DNA of 64,000 nt from Scatoplasma sp964444175 (GCA_964444175.1 CAYUFI010000001.1:1-64000), one strand, 5' to 3'; positions 42,203 through 52,347 are shown, numbered from the stretch's first letter. The notes: generated by a model from the sequence alone, not told the origin. Numbers and translations: made by a program.

Positions 42203-42775
42203 CTAACGGAACAGGTTCGAGACCGCAATGCCCGAAGGAATCATGACCAGGATCAGAAGCAGGGTCCCTCCGAAGAACCAGTAACTCAGTTCGTCCTTCT
42301 TTTTGGCGAAGATGAAATACTGGAGGAAATTCAGGAAAGAGAGGACGAAAAGGGCAATACCTCCGAAAGAAGAAACACCCAGCAGAAATTCGAATGTCAG
42401 GACCTGCACGCAGAGCAGGATGCAGTTCGGAATAACCAGGTCTTTCAAGAGGGAGAGCTGCAGGACGAAAGCGAGAATCGCCACGATGCAGACGGCCATC
42501 GCGCCGAGTAGGAAAATCCGGGAATACGGGGAGAAATCCGCCGGATCGAACGCGGCCATATACCCCGAGACGCGGTACACGACTTCCCCCAAGACCATTT
42601 CTCCCCCGACCGTGCGCCGTTCGAGCTTCGTATACGCGTAGCAGTTCGGGATGGCCCAGAAAAAGAAGTAGAGGACGGAAAGGAGGACGGTGAAAATCCG
42701 GCTCCCCAGCGAGAGAGTCGCGCGCGTCGGTTCCGATAAAGAGCGTCCTTTCGGACGGATTTTGCTCGTTTCCAT
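42203..42775 (-). CDS. hypothetical integral membrane protein
   Basis: 190 aa from ATG 42775 (METSKIRPKGRS). The alternative ATG at 42790 overlaps a -10-like TATGAT (42791-42786), so 42775 is preferred and the mRNA would be nearly leaderless; no ribosome binding site is present. Five to six hydrophobic segments with one extracytoplasmic loop (TKLERRTVGGEMVLGEV). No family recognised. It lies between convergently and divergently read unrelated genes and appears monocistronic. Confidence 0.72.
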   Translation of the reverse strand: METSKIRPKGRSLSEPTRATLSLGSRIFTVLLSVLYFFFWAIPNCYAYTKLERRTVGGEMVLGEVVYRVSGYMAAFDPADFSPYSRIFLLGAMAVCIVAILAFVLQLSLLKDLVIPNCILLCVQVLTFEFLLGVSSFGGIALFVLSFLNFLQYFIFAKKKDELSYWFFGGTLLLILVMIPSGIAVSNLFR

Positions 42776-42903
42776 ACGTATATTTATCATAGCATATCCG
42801 TTTTCCCCGTTTCGGGTGAACTCTTCCCGGGGACGGATTTCCGTTCATTTATAAGGACAGCGAGAGGAAAGTGGATTAAACTAAAAAAGGAGTCATTCAG
42901 AAC

Positions 42904-43680
42904 ATGCTGCAACTCAATTGCCAAACCCTGCCGGATAAGAACGGCGTGTACGATTTCTTAGCCGACATGCGGAATCTGTTCTATCCGGGTTTCTTTGCCC
43001 CGGAGAAACAGGAAGAAAAGGAAATCCTTTTAAGGAGCAAGAAGCGTTTTTTGACCTCGATCTGCTCGGATCTCGACAACATGAACGCCTTCTTCTCGAA
43101 GATTGGCGAACTGAAACAGAAATACGCGCAGGACGTCTCGTTCTTCTACGATTCGGATCCGGCCGCGGATTCCTTGGAGGAAATCATCTCGACCTACCCG
43201 GGATTCACCGCGTCTTTCTACCACCGGATCGCCCACGAACTGTATTTATTGGGATTAAAGGTCGTCGCCCGCGTCATCTCCGAATACGCCCATTCCATGA
43301 CCGGAATCGACATCCATCCGGGAGCCACGATCGGTTCCCCGTTCTTCATCGACCACGGCACGGGCATCGTCATCGGCGAGACCTCCGTCATCGGCCACCA
43401 CGTCAAGATCTACCAGGGAGTGACTCTCGGCGGGCTTTCTCTGGCCAAAGGCCACGCCCTCAACGGCGTCAAGCGCCATCCGACCATCGGGAACTACGTC
43501 ACGATCTATTCCGGGGCGTCCATCTTAGGCGGGGACGTCGTCATCGGAGACCACGTCGTCATCGGTTCGAACGTCTTCTTGACCGAATCGGTCCCGGCGA
43601 ACATGCGCGTCAGAATCGCCAAACCCGAACTCGAAATCCTTCCGAAGACGCCGAGAAAGCCGGAAGAAAAGGAACATTGA
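42904..43680 (+). CDS. cysE: serine O-acetyltransferase
   Basis: 258 aa. The N-terminal helical SATase region (about 20-130) is followed by a left-handed beta helix of hexapeptide repeats. Family-specific active-site sequence: GIDIHPGATIGSPFFIDHGTGIVIGETSVIGHHVKIYQGVTLGG, with the catalytic Asp/His pair around FFIDHG. It then continues as HPTIGNYVTIYSGASILGG. It makes O-acetylserine from serine and acetyl-CoA, the first step of cysteine synthesis. No cysK adjoins. The N-terminus is longer than in EpsC but like plant/Bacteroides-type SATases. AAAGGAG site; good terminator downstream. Confidence 0.93.
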   Translation: MLQLNCQTLPDKNGVYDFLADMRNLFYPGFFAPEKQEEKEILLRSKKRFLTSICSDLDNMNAFFSKIGELKQKYAQDVSFFYDSDPAADSLEEIISTYPGFTASFYHRIAHELYLLGLKVVARVISEYAHSMTGIDIHPGATIGSPFFIDHGTGIVIGETSVIGHHVKIYQGVTLGGLSLAKGHALNGVKRHPTIGNYVTIYSGASILGGDVVIGDHVVIGSNVFLTESVPANMRVRIAKPELEILPKTPRKPEEKEH

Positions 43681-43694
43681 ACGGAAAACGAAAA

Positions 43695-43724
43695 CCGGGC
43701 GGAGCAAATCCGTCCGGCTTTTTT
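43695..43724 (+). terminator. cysE terminator
   Basis: CCGGGCGGA (43695-43703) pairs with TCCGTCCGG (43709-43717), loop GCAAA, then a T run. Confidence 0.8.
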
Positions 43725-43740
43725 ACCGAGCTTTGAACTA

Positions 43741-46659
43741 TTAGAAGATTGACGCTTCGTACGACGGAATCTGGAAATAGTTCGCCGTACCCGGCATCGA
43801 GGAGTAGGAGGACTTCTTCACGTCGAGAGGCGTGTAGTCCTGGTAGTTGCTTAACACCGCTTCCTCCCCGTCGGTCGCCTTGATTCCGAGAATCTTGAAG
43901 TCGTTCTCCTTGTAGGAAACGGAAGCGTAGCTCTGAAGCTGGGTGTGCGTCTGCGCCTCTCTCTTATAGTACGCCATGAACGAGGCATAGCGGGACATGG
44001 AGCTGTCGACGCCGTACGCGCAGTCGGCCGAGAGCGTCACGCTCGCCTTCAGGACCGAGGCGATGTCCGCCGTGAAGTCGGCCCCGCCGATGCCGCCGAC
44101 ATTTAACGACGTCAGGCGCGAAGCGTCCCCTTCGTCGCTGACCTTCAGCGTGATCAGGGCGTTCGAGATGGTGATGGACGGGACGTGGATGAAGTTGCAG
44201 AGGTTCAGATGGAGCGAGAACGCGCGGTTCGTTTCGTCCCATTCCGTATCCGAGAAATAATCCTCGTAGTTCTTCGTCAGGATGTCCTGGGAAGAAGAGG
44301 AGTTCGGATGGTTCACCTGGTAATTGACCACGTGGAGGATGTCGTCCCCGTAGGAGGACGAGATCGCCTGGATGTGCATCGCGACGTCGAGGATGTAGAA
44401 CGTGATGTTGTCCAGGACATCCTTCTGCGAAGCCTTGAACATCCGCGAAGTGACCTTTAGATAGTCCTTCTTGCTGAAGATGCTTCCGGACGTGTAGTTG
44501 TTGTTCCACGTCTGGAGGATGTACGCGTCCCCGTTCTCGTCGATGAAGAACTCGGAAGCGTAGAAGTTCGAGGAAGTTACATCCGTCTTCCCGTTATAGA
44601 CGAAGGCGAGATACGCCGTGACGTTCCCGTCGCCGTCGATGCGGACTTCCCCGTGGATATGAATCGAATAGCCCGACAGTTTGCCGATGGTCTTGGCGAG
44701 ACTGCCGATGATTCCTTCCCCTTCCATGCCCAAGGTAAGCGTTCCCGTGATGTAGAAGAAGCGTTCCTCGGTCGTGTTCAGCGTGAACTTGATGAAGAGC
44801 GACAGGAAATCGAGCTTAATGAAGTTCCCTTTCGTCGAAGAGGCGTACATCATGATCTCGTGCTTGACGTCTTTTTCAGAAGTGAGATCGTACGACGTGT
44901 ACGAACGGGTCGTGTCGGTCTTGGACGAGGAAAAGATATCTTTTTCGGTTCCTTCCTGAATCGGGGAAAGAACCATGTCGATCTTGGTCGTCTTCCCGTC
45001 CTGGTAGGCCGTTACGGACGCGCCGGTCACGCCGTAGACCGTGTTGCCGGAGGAATCGAGGGAAGGAGTGATCTTCAGAACGAAATCGTCGTCGCCTTCC
45101 GCGCCTTCCTGGAACATGGCTGCGCCGATCTTGAGGCTCAGCTCGAAGCTTCCGTCGGACTGCTTGTTCAGATCGAAGCCGTGGACACAGCCGGTCTCCA
45201 GCGTGGCGAAATCGCCGTTCTTGAACGCTTCCATGATCGGGAGCTTGTTCACGGCGGTCTGCATCTCACGGACGTATTCGTAAAGGAGGTTCGTCTTATT
45301 GACCGATAAGGACGAAATCTCGTCCATCAGGTCGTAAATCTGCTGCGCCTTCAGCTTCACGTGCATCTTGTCGCGGTATTCCGCCGTGAGGACGCCGTGG
45401 TAAGTATCCGAAGAATCCGCGTCGTCCGGGACGTCGTAATTGAGCTCGACGAGATGGCTCGTGCGGTTCGAGGAGGAATAGTCCTCCTTGTTCTCCTGAG
45501 CCGGTTCGTACAGGGTGATGTCCCCGAAACCTTCGAAAAGATCGGTGTCGAAGCGGCTGTTCTTAAAGCCGGTCGAGACATATAACGTCGAATAGAGGTG
45601 GATTTCCTTCGTGTAATCGAGGACCGTCCCGTCGTAGATCGATCCGGTCAGGTTCAGTTTGAACCGGTCGAGGTCCTTCGGCAGGTTCCCTAAGGCCAAA
45701 AACGTCTCGTCGAGACTCTCGTAGGCGTCTTTTTCCTCGTCGGTGAGCGAATCGAAATCCTCCGGGACCTGGTTCGCGAGGATGTTGAGGTCGAGAGTGA
45801 CTTCCATCGAGGCGTCGTGGACCTTCCCGTCGTACTCGACGTGGTTCGTCACGGTGACGGGGTTCTTCGTCTTCAGAGCGGTCAGATCGTGCGCCTGGTT
45901 CGCCTTCACTTCGAGATTGAGATTTGATAGCGTCATGGACGTCCCGAGGTCGATTTCGTCGAAATCCGTGTAGAACGTGTATTCCTTCGTGTCGAAATCG
46001 TACGACGTGTCGATCGATCCGAGCCCGCTCTTCATCGTCTTTAAAAGCGCGTTCAGATCGATGTCCGGCATCGAGGAGAACGTCGGGTTCGAGACGAAAT
46101 CCACGGTCGCGGCCGCTTCCTGCAGCTCGTTCAACGTCGCGACGACCGAATCGGATGACAGCGTGAAGACTTTCGCGGAAGAATCTTCCGCCCGGGCCGA
46201 AAGATAGAGCTTCTTATCCTTGTACTGGTAACGGAAGCTCTCGCTCGGAGACGTCGAATTCTCTTGGGCGGAAAGCCCGATGTAGCCGAAGAGTTCCGGA
46301 TCCGGAATGGAATGCCCGTCCTCGTTCTTCAGGTCGAAACGGAAATACATGTCGCTCGGGAAGAGCTTCAGAGGAGTGTAGGAAGTGGCTTCCCCGTCGA
46401 ACTCGGTCGACTGGACGGTCACCGTCCCGTCGGAAATCTGCAGGGAATTGTCGTTCAACAAGCCCTTGAGAACCTTTCCGAAATCCGAATCACCCGTATC
46501 GTCCGAGGAATGGTCCTCCCACCAGAAATCCTTTTCCGAGGAAGAGGAAGCGTCGCCGGCGAAGCGGGCTTTCGCCCCGGAAGCATAGGAAAGGGACGAA
46601 GTCGCCAACAGGAACATCGCGCATACGGAGATGATCTTCTTCGTTCCGAACAGCTTCAT
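43741..46659 (-). CDS. large exported beta-rich protein, paralogue of the next gene
   Basis: 972 aa. A clear signal peptide (MKLFGTKKIISVCAMFLLATSSLSYA) is followed by an acidic linker with DSDFGKVLKGLLNDNSLQISDG, which parallels the start of the 1451-aa neighbour (DSAFTKMLKNVLNYNDFTVG). Other shared blocks include PDIDLNALLK, AYESLDETFLALGNLPKDLDRF, EYRDKMHVKLKAQ, LPIMEAFKNGDF, and a C-terminal AYLAFVYNGKTDVTSSNFYASEFF. Hydrophobic-polar alternation predicts mostly beta strands. No Cys lipobox, LPXTG or C-terminal helix is seen, so it is secreted or held by other means. Last gene of a three-gene operon. No family recognised; lineage-specific surface protein. Confidence 0.85.
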   Translation of the reverse strand: MKLFGTKKIISVCAMFLLATSSLSYASGAKARFAGDASSSSEKDFWWEDHSSDDTGDSDFGKVLKGLLNDNSLQISDGTVTVQSTEFDGEATSYTPLKLFPSDMYFRFDLKNEDGHSIPDPELFGYIGLSAQENSTSPSESFRYQYKDKKLYLSARAEDSSAKVFTLSSDSVVATLNELQEAAATVDFVSNPTFSSMPDIDLNALLKTMKSGLGSIDTSYDFDTKEYTFYTDFDEIDLGTSMTLSNLNLEVKANQAHDLTALKTKNPVTVTNHVEYDGKVHDASMEVTLDLNILANQVPEDFDSLTDEEKDAYESLDETFLALGNLPKDLDRFKLNLTGSIYDGTVLDYTKEIHLYSTLYVSTGFKNSRFDTDLFEGFGDITLYEPAQENKEDYSSSNRTSHLVELNYDVPDDADSSDTYHGVLTAEYRDKMHVKLKAQQIYDLMDEISSLSVNKTNLLYEYVREMQTAVNKLPIMEAFKNGDFATLETGCVHGFDLNKQSDGSFELSLKIGAAMFQEGAEGDDDFVLKITPSLDSSGNTVYGVTGASVTAYQDGKTTKIDMVLSPIQEGTEKDIFSSSKTDTTRSYTSYDLTSEKDVKHEIMMYASSTKGNFIKLDFLSLFIKFTLNTTEERFFYITGTLTLGMEGEGIIGSLAKTIGKLSGYSIHIHGEVRIDGDGNVTAYLAFVYNGKTDVTSSNFYASEFFIDENGDAYILQTWNNNYTSGSIFSKKDYLKVTSRMFKASQKDVLDNITFYILDVAMHIQAISSSYGDDILHVVNYQVNHPNSSSSQDILTKNYEDYFSDTEWDETNRAFSLHLNLCNFIHVPSITISNALITLKVSDEGDASRLTSLNVGGIGGADFTADIASVLKASVTLSADCAYGVDSSMSRYASFMAYYKREAQTHTQLQSYASVSYKENDFKILGIKATDGEEAVLSNYQDYTPLDVKKSSYSSMPGTANYFQIPSYEASIF

Positions 46660-46714
46660 CCTTTTTCCTTTCTTCTTTTCCGGATTTTAAGAAATAACTT
46701 TTAACGAATAATAA

Positions 46715-49700
46715 CTAATTCCCCTGGAAATAATAGGCTTTGTCCGCGGTGTTCGCATCGCTGGCCCTATACGTCAGGACGTTCCCGTTGTTATGGACCG
46801 TGACGTCCGTCAGCACGCCGAGCATCTTCGAATACGAATAGCCCGTGACTTCGAAATCGCCCAGGTTCTGCGCTTCTTCCGAAGAGGAGTACCAGTTCAT
46901 GAACTCGTTGTAACGAGCCATCTTGTCGCTGACATCCGTGTGGTTGTCCAGATGCACCGCGACGTTCAAAGAGACGAGCCCGCCGAAGTTCCCGATCTCC
47001 TTCTTGTAGAAATCGCCGTTGGAGTCTTCGCTGCGTCCCTTGATCTCGATGCTCGAGAGCTTCGCGCTTTCGACATCCTCGTCCTCGTAATAGGCGTTGA
47101 TCAGAAGGTGCCCGAGGCTCAGCTGGTCTCCGACGTCTCCGGAGAAGTCCGCGATCTTGGAAAGATCGAGGTCGAGGCCCATGTAACGGGCGGTCGTATC
47201 GTTCACCGCGCCGGCGAAGATCTGCGAATAATCGTCCGTGAGGGCGAAGTTGAACAGCGAATCCGAGGAGGAATCCGAAGATTCGGACGTTCCTTTGGCC
47301 GCGCTTCCGTCCGCATCCTTCGTCTCTTCCGTCTTTTCGGTCCCTAGACCCAGCGCGGAATAGACGTTCGCCAGAGCGAGGTTCCCGATGGCCTTTCCTC
47401 CGACGCCGGTCCCAAGGACCGTGCGGAAATTGAGGGCGTATTCCATCAGGTAATAGACCGCGTTCTTACTTAGTTCAGACGAAGCGACCTTGACGAAGGA
47501 CGAAGAGTAGTTCTCTCCGCCTTCCGGATTGACCGTCTTCAGACCGTAGATCTCGTCGCGGGAAGTCGAGAGGAAGAACTCCGAGGCGAAGAAGCCTTCG
47601 TCGGTGATGTCCGTCGACCCGTTGTTGCTTAAGGCGACATAGGCCTTCACTTCCCCGTCGTCGATTTCGATCTCGGCGTGCGCGCGGAGAATGAACGCGT
47701 CCATCGTGATGTCCGATCCGACGGAGGCGCCGATAGAAATCTTGCCGGTCAGATAATAATAGGATTCGTCTGTGGTGTTGATGCCCATCTGGAGCAGATC
47801 CGCCACGTTGTCGAACGAAACGAAGCGGTTCTTGTCCGCGGCGGAATAGAGTAGGACGTCGAACGCGTGGTCCGTCGAGACTTCTTTTTCATCGACGGTC
47901 GCGACGCTCGTATAGACCGTGACGGCGTCGTTCTTGCGGTACTTGTGCTCGGTTGAAGAAGTCGTGTCGGTCGTATAGCCCGAACCGGCGTAATCTTCTA
48001 GATTCAGCGTGAAATCGGCGTTATATCCGGCCAGATCGTTCATGGCGATCGAGGCGGAAGACAAGGAATCCTTCTCCGGATCGTACGTGAACGTCAGGAC
48101 GACCGACGTGTCGTCCTTGACGGCGTTCGATTCGATCGAAGCGGCGTCTAAAAAGACCTTCGGGGAGACCCTGACGGTCAGTTTCGAATCCGTCACTTCC
48201 CCGTCGGAGAACGCCGTGGCGTTCAGGATCGGGGACAGATCCCCGTCCTTGATGATCTCGGGGACGGCGAGTGAATCCGCGGAGGACTGCAGATACTTCA
48301 TCGCGGTCGTCATGACCTTCGTAGACGGGATCTTCGAAGCTTCGTCGAAGATGCGGACCACCGAACGGTCGGAGGCGAGGATGTGCATGTGGTCGTTATA
48401 TTCGACGGTCGTCCCCGCGTAAGAGGAATTCGTCCCGTCGTCCGGAATATACGTGTATTCGAGGCGGTGCAGATTGCCCGCTTCGTCTTTCAGGGTCATA
48501 TACCCGTCGCCGTCCGTCTTCGAATCCTCGGTCAGGAAGGAATTCTTTCCTTTGACCGTGACGAGCGTCTTTTCGTCGGCTCCGGAGACCTTCTTGACGC
48601 TGCCTTCAATCGCAAGGTCGAACTTCTGCAGCTGGCTAGGCAGATTGAGGAACGACGCGACCGGATGGTCGAGAAGGACATAGGAAGATTCTTCCCCGTC
48701 GAGAGCGAACTTCGAGGAATCGAAATCGAGCAGGTTCATCGTGATGGTCGACGAAACGTTGTCGTATCCGAGGACGGCGTTCAAAGCCGTGAACTTTTCG
48801 CTCGTGGCATCGAGCGTCAAGGTGACTTTCTTCAGCTTGGACAGCATCTCGATCTTGTTCGAGAACACGAGCGGGAGATTCAGTTCGACCCTGAACGCGC
48901 CCGTATCGGAATCTTCGGCCGAAACGGACAGGAACGACTGGAATTCCCCGCCGAGATATCCGTTCTTCACTTCGTCGACGAGCTTCTTGAAATCGTCGGA
49001 GAGATATTCGGAGTTGTTGATTCCGTCCAGGACCGAATGAATCGTATCCATGGAATCCGAGACCGTCGTCGATTCGGACTTATCGTCCATCAGACCGATG
49101 GCTTTCTCGATGGTCGAACCGGAGATCTTGTTCTTGAAGGAAGAAAGACCTCCGTATTCGAAATAGAGGTTCTGGTTCAGGAACTTCGCGTCGAACGACT
49201 TGCTGACCGGGGAAGAAGTCCCGCTCGAAGAGAGGTTGGCCGAGAGGTGGTAGCTTCCTAAATCCTGCTCGGTGAATAAGGACTTCGAGGTGTTGAGCTT
49301 GGTGAGATCCCCGTCGATCGAGCCGGAAAGGGAGTATGTCTTATCCGTCTCCCCGTCGTAGACCGTGTTGACCGAATACCCTAAGGAGAACTGCTTCGCC
49401 TTCACGAGCTCGCTCACCGAAGCGAACACCGGAGCGATCCGGTTGAGGCTCTTATAGGAAGCGGTATCGACGCTCCCGATCGTCGCGTCCGTGAACTCGT
49501 TAAAGGAGATTTCCGCCGTGAGGAAATACCCCTTGTACGCGAGGCCGGAAATCGAAACCGATTTGAAATTCCCATCCGTATCGGTCGAAAAGGCGATTTT
49601 CACGTTCCCGTCCCCGAGGCCGAACGCCTTTGTGTTGATCTGGAACGAGATCGAATTGAGCAGATCCCCTTCTTCCTTCTTCTCGACGACTAGGCCGTAT

Positions 49701-51070
49701 TCCTGATCCATCAGAGAAGCCGGAAGGACGATCTTCCCGTCCTCGACCATGTTGAAGTTCTTCAGGACCGAAAGAATCTTGTTGACCGTGTCGGAAGTGT
49801 CCGAGACTTCCCGGTCTTCAGTCAGATCCGAAGCGTATCCGATGATGTCCTCGATCGCGGAATTCTCCACTTTTCCTTTGAAGGAATCCCCGAAATCGAG
49901 ATAGGTCGTCTCTTTCGAATAGAGGGCCGAGAAGCTCTGTTTCCCGTATCCTTTGACTTCGTCGGAGAGCTTGAGCTGATACGTCCCTTTCGTCGCAAAA
50001 TCCTCGACAGCGGCGACCGAGGAGAAATCCCCGGCGATTCCGAGATTGATCGTGTGGGAGGCGAGTGCTAACGGCGCCGTCTCGTCGCTAGAAAGTCCGA
50101 TCTTGACGTCCGCGTTGAAATTCGAGTTCTTCGCGTAGGTCCCTAACGTCGTGAATAACGACGTCGTCAGCTTATCCACCGAAGTGAACGAGCTCTTCTC
50201 GCTGTCACTGAGGCCGTTATAGACCGACGAATTCTTCGCCATCGTCAGAGGCATATGGAGTTCTAATTCGAACGACTGGCCTCCCTTGGTGATCGTAAGA
50301 GGAGTGCCGCTTTCGGTATAGATGCCGGTGAGGTTGTTGTCGTCGTCGTGCGTCAGGTAGACCGCGATATTCGAAACCGTGATCCCGTCGACGGTCAAAG
50401 CGTCGTAAAGGACGTGGAACGCCTTCTGGTCCGTCCCGTCAATGCTGACCGTGTCCGTCCCGTCCCCGATCTTGACGATCTTTTCGATTTTCTTTAAAAG
50501 CGCGCCGATATCGATGTTCCCGAGGTTCGAGGTTTCCGGAACCGACGGGGCCGGAACGAACTTCGAGACCGCGTTGACCACGTCGAAGATGCCGCTGTAG
50601 TCGGCGTTGACCCCGACGGAGAACTTCCCGCCCATGTAGGTGAAATAGATGGCCGAGGAGGAATCGTAGTTGACCTGGACGTTCGAGGACTGCCCGTCGT
50701 AGGAAAGCCCAATGTTGCCCTGAATCTTCGGGGAGGACGAATCGAGGAAGTTGAACTCGGTATCCCCGATGTTCATTTTGAACATCGACCCCATCAGGGA
50801 GGCCGCCTTGAACCCGACGTAGGAATTCTTCCCGACCGTGAAGTCGTTGTAATTCAAAACGTTCTTCAGCATTTTCGTAAACGCCGAATCGGTCGTGTCG
50901 TCGTCCGTGTGGTTGTCGCCCCAGGTACTGTCCTTATTCTGGTTCTGCTGCTGGGCGGCCATCGCCGCGGCGTACTCTTCCCCTTTTTTCGCGGTGAGAA
51001 GATAGGAACCGGTGCCGGAGACCACCGTGGTGATTGCTCCGACCAGAACGTATAACAATGCTTTCTTCAT
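46715..51070 (-). CDS. giant exported protein built from repeated modules
   Basis: 1451 aa. The N-terminus is a signal or anchor helix (LLYVLVGAITTVVSGTGSYLL) and an Ala/Gln-rich linker. Then come three diverged copies of a module of about 280-300 residues, near 300-575, 575-865 and 865-1100. Each starts with a pattern like S-x-x-L ... L-x-K-x-x-x-F-x-L-x-x-x-V, and the first two carry an internal SDTSDTVNKIL or SDSMDTIHSVL block. The C-terminal 300 residues match the end of the 972-aa protein (AYVALSNNGSTDITDEGFFASEFF). Composition is rich in Ser, Thr, Asp and Lys, with no Cys. Predicted beta-rich. No catalytic motif, lipobox or sorting signal seen. An adhesin, or lipid- or ligand-binding scaffold, is conceivable but unsupported. 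Confidence 0.85.
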   Translation of the reverse strand: MKKALLYVLVGAITTVVSGTGSYLLTAKKGEEYAAAMAAQQQNQNKDSTWGDNHTDDDTTDSAFTKMLKNVLNYNDFTVGKNSYVGFKAASLMGSMFKMNIGDTEFNFLDSSSPKIQGNIGLSYDGQSSNVQVNYDSSSAIYFTYMGGKFSVGVNADYSGIFDVVNAVSKFVPAPSVPETSNLGNIDIGALLKKIEKIVKIGDGTDTVSIDGTDQKAFHVLYDALTVDGITVSNIAVYLTHDDDNNLTGIYTESGTPLTITKGGQSFELELHMPLTMAKNSSVYNGLSDSEKSSFTSVDKLTTSLFTTLGTYAKNSNFNADVKIGLSSDETAPLALASHTINLGIAGDFSSVAAVEDFATKGTYQLKLSDEVKGYGKQSFSALYSKETTYLDFGDSFKGKVENSAIEDIIGYASDLTEDREVSDTSDTVNKILSVLKNFNMVEDGKIVLPASLMDQEYGLVVEKKEEGDLLNSISFQINTKAFGLGDGNVKIAFSTDTDGNFKSVSISGLAYKGYFLTAEISFNEFTDATIGSVDTASYKSLNRIAPVFASVSELVKAKQFSLGYSVNTVYDGETDKTYSLSGSIDGDLTKLNTSKSLFTEQDLGSYHLSANLSSSGTSSPVSKSFDAKFLNQNLYFEYGGLSSFKNKISGSTIEKAIGLMDDKSESTTVSDSMDTIHSVLDGINNSEYLSDDFKKLVDEVKNGYLGGEFQSFLSVSAEDSDTGAFRVELNLPLVFSNKIEMLSKLKKVTLTLDATSEKFTALNAVLGYDNVSSTITMNLLDFDSSKFALDGEESSYVLLDHPVASFLNLPSQLQKFDLAIEGSVKKVSGADEKTLVTVKGKNSFLTEDSKTDGDGYMTLKDEAGNLHRLEYTYIPDDGTNSSYAGTTVEYNDHMHILASDRSVVRIFDEASKIPSTKVMTTAMKYLQSSADSLAVPEIIKDGDLSPILNATAFSDGEVTDSKLTVRVSPKVFLDAASIESNAVKDDTSVVLTFTYDPEKDSLSSASIAMNDLAGYNADFTLNLEDYAGSGYTTDTTSSTEHKYRKNDAVTVYTSVATVDEKEVSTDHAFDVLLYSAADKNRFVSFDNVADLLQMGINTTDESYYYLTGKISIGASVGSDITMDAFILRAHAEIEIDDGEVKAYVALSNNGSTDITDEGFFASEFFLSTSRDEIYGLKTVNPEGGENYSSSFVKVASSELSKNAVYYLMEYALNFRTVLGTGVGGKAIGNLALANVYSALGLGTEKTEETKDADGSAAKGTSESSDSSSDSLFNFALTDDYSQIFAGAVNDTTARYMGLDLDLSKIADFSGDVGDQLSLGHLLINAYYEDEDVESAKLSSIEIKGRSEDSNGDFYKKEIGNFGGLVSLNVAVHLDNHTDVSDKMARYNEFMNWYSSSEEAQNLGDFEVTGYSYSKMLGVLTDVTVHNNGNVLTYRASDANTADKAYYFQGN

Positions 51071-51093
51071 ACTTTTATCTGACCCCCTCTTTG

Positions 51094-52347
51094 TTACTGA
51101 TCGACATCGCTGAAATCGTGAATCTGCTGCGCCGTGTACGGATCGTCTGTCGTCGTGATGGACGGAATCGTCAGGCTCAGCTGATTCCCGTCCTTGTCTA
51201 CGAACCCGTCGATGCGGTCCGAATGGTAGTAATACTGGTAGAACACCATGTCCAGATTGACGCTCAGCCCGTATTCCTTCCCGTTATAGACGTCGTGGAA
51301 GTACGAATCGATGAGGTAGAGATCCCTGTCGAGATGGAACTCGATGTGGCTCTCTGAGAACGACGGATAGTCGTCCAGCCCTCCGGTGGTCTTCATCTGG
51401 ACCTTGTAGTAGCTCGTCGCCGTCGAAGGATCGAGCGTGAGGACGACCTTGTACGTCCCGTCGTCGAGCCTCTGGATGCTCGACTCGTCGCTCTTGACCG
51501 TGCTTTCCAACAGGTCGTAGGTGATCACCCCGTTCACTTCGTGCTTGCCCTTCGCGTCGGAAGCCTCGTATGTCGTAAGATCGTCGGTGAGATAGACTTC
51601 CGGGACGGCCAGAGTCGAATCGGAGCTCTGTGCCACGAAGTAGTTCGCCTTGAACAGCTTCCCGTATTTCTGGATGTAGTCGTCGTACGTGTAATCGGTC
51701 GGAGAAGGGTTTTTCGCCCAGTCGCTCGGCGTGCTCAGCACGTACCCTTTCATCGTCCCGCTCTTATCGTCGTAGAAACGGTACGCCGTGTTCAGGTTCA
51801 CCACGACCGCGTGCGTGTTCGAGATGTTCTGGTAGAAGATTTCGTTCGGCGTCGAGACCGTCGCGTTGTAGACCTTGGTCGTCGACGCGGAGGACGTCGC
51901 TTTCGAATACCCCACATTCATCGCGTAAGGCGACTGGCTCTGCAGCCAGCAGGAATAGTTCACGAGGTCGTAGAGCTTGTCCTTGTAGTCGCTGACGAGC
52001 GTCCCCGAATCGAGGGACAGGCGGATCGCCGCTTCCTTCGACTGGATCGGGGTCGACGGATGCCTGTCGAACGTGTTGATTGTCGGAATGGTGTGGGTCG
52101 ACGTATAGAGGAACATGCCTCCGAAAGCTCCCGCCGTCCCGAACACCAGAGCGATTGCAAGCGAAATAATCGTCGTCTTCGTCGAAGACGGCTCGCTCTT
52201 CTTTTTCTTCTTCTTTCCCTTTCGGGCGGAGTCGGAAGGTTCCTTCTCTTCTTCCTTCCCTTCCGTCCTTTCATGAGGAACAGGACTTTCGGGGAGAGTC
52301 GGAGAGACGTCTTCCGTCTTCTCTTCTTCGGTTTCTTCCGGATTCAT
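51094..52347 (-). CDS. single-pass membrane protein with large extracytoplasmic domain
   Basis: 417 aa. Residues 1-55 are an acidic then Lys-rich cytoplasmic tail (KGKKKKKKSEPS), followed by one membrane helix at about 60-82 and an extracytoplasmic part rich in Tyr, Ser, Asp and Thr. Its final 120 residues (YYKVQMKTTGGLDDYPSFSE, DRDLYLIDSYFHDVYNGKEYGLSVNLDM) resemble the strand pattern that closes modules in the two giant proteins downstream. First gene of the operon: 23 nt to the 1451-aa gene. No ribosome binding site is visible; a TACAAT box lies about 20 nt before the start. May anchor or nucleate the giant proteins (inference). Confidence 0.82.
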   Translation of the reverse strand: MNPEETEEEKTEDVSPTLPESPVPHERTEGKEEEKEPSDSARKGKKKKKKSEPSSTKTTIISLAIALVFGTAGAFGGMFLYTSTHTIPTINTFDRHPSTPIQSKEAAIRLSLDSGTLVSDYKDKLYDLVNYSCWLQSQSPYAMNVGYSKATSSASTTKVYNATVSTPNEIFYQNISNTHAVVVNLNTAYRFYDDKSGTMKGYVLSTPSDWAKNPSPTDYTYDDYIQKYGKLFKANYFVAQSSDSTLAVPEVYLTDDLTTYEASDAKGKHEVNGVITYDLLESTVKSDESSIQRLDDGTYKVVLTLDPSTATSYYKVQMKTTGGLDDYPSFSESHIEFHLDRDLYLIDSYFHDVYNGKEYGLSVNLDMVFYQYYYHSDRIDGFVDKDGNQLSLTIPSITTTDDPYTAQQIHDFSDVDQ

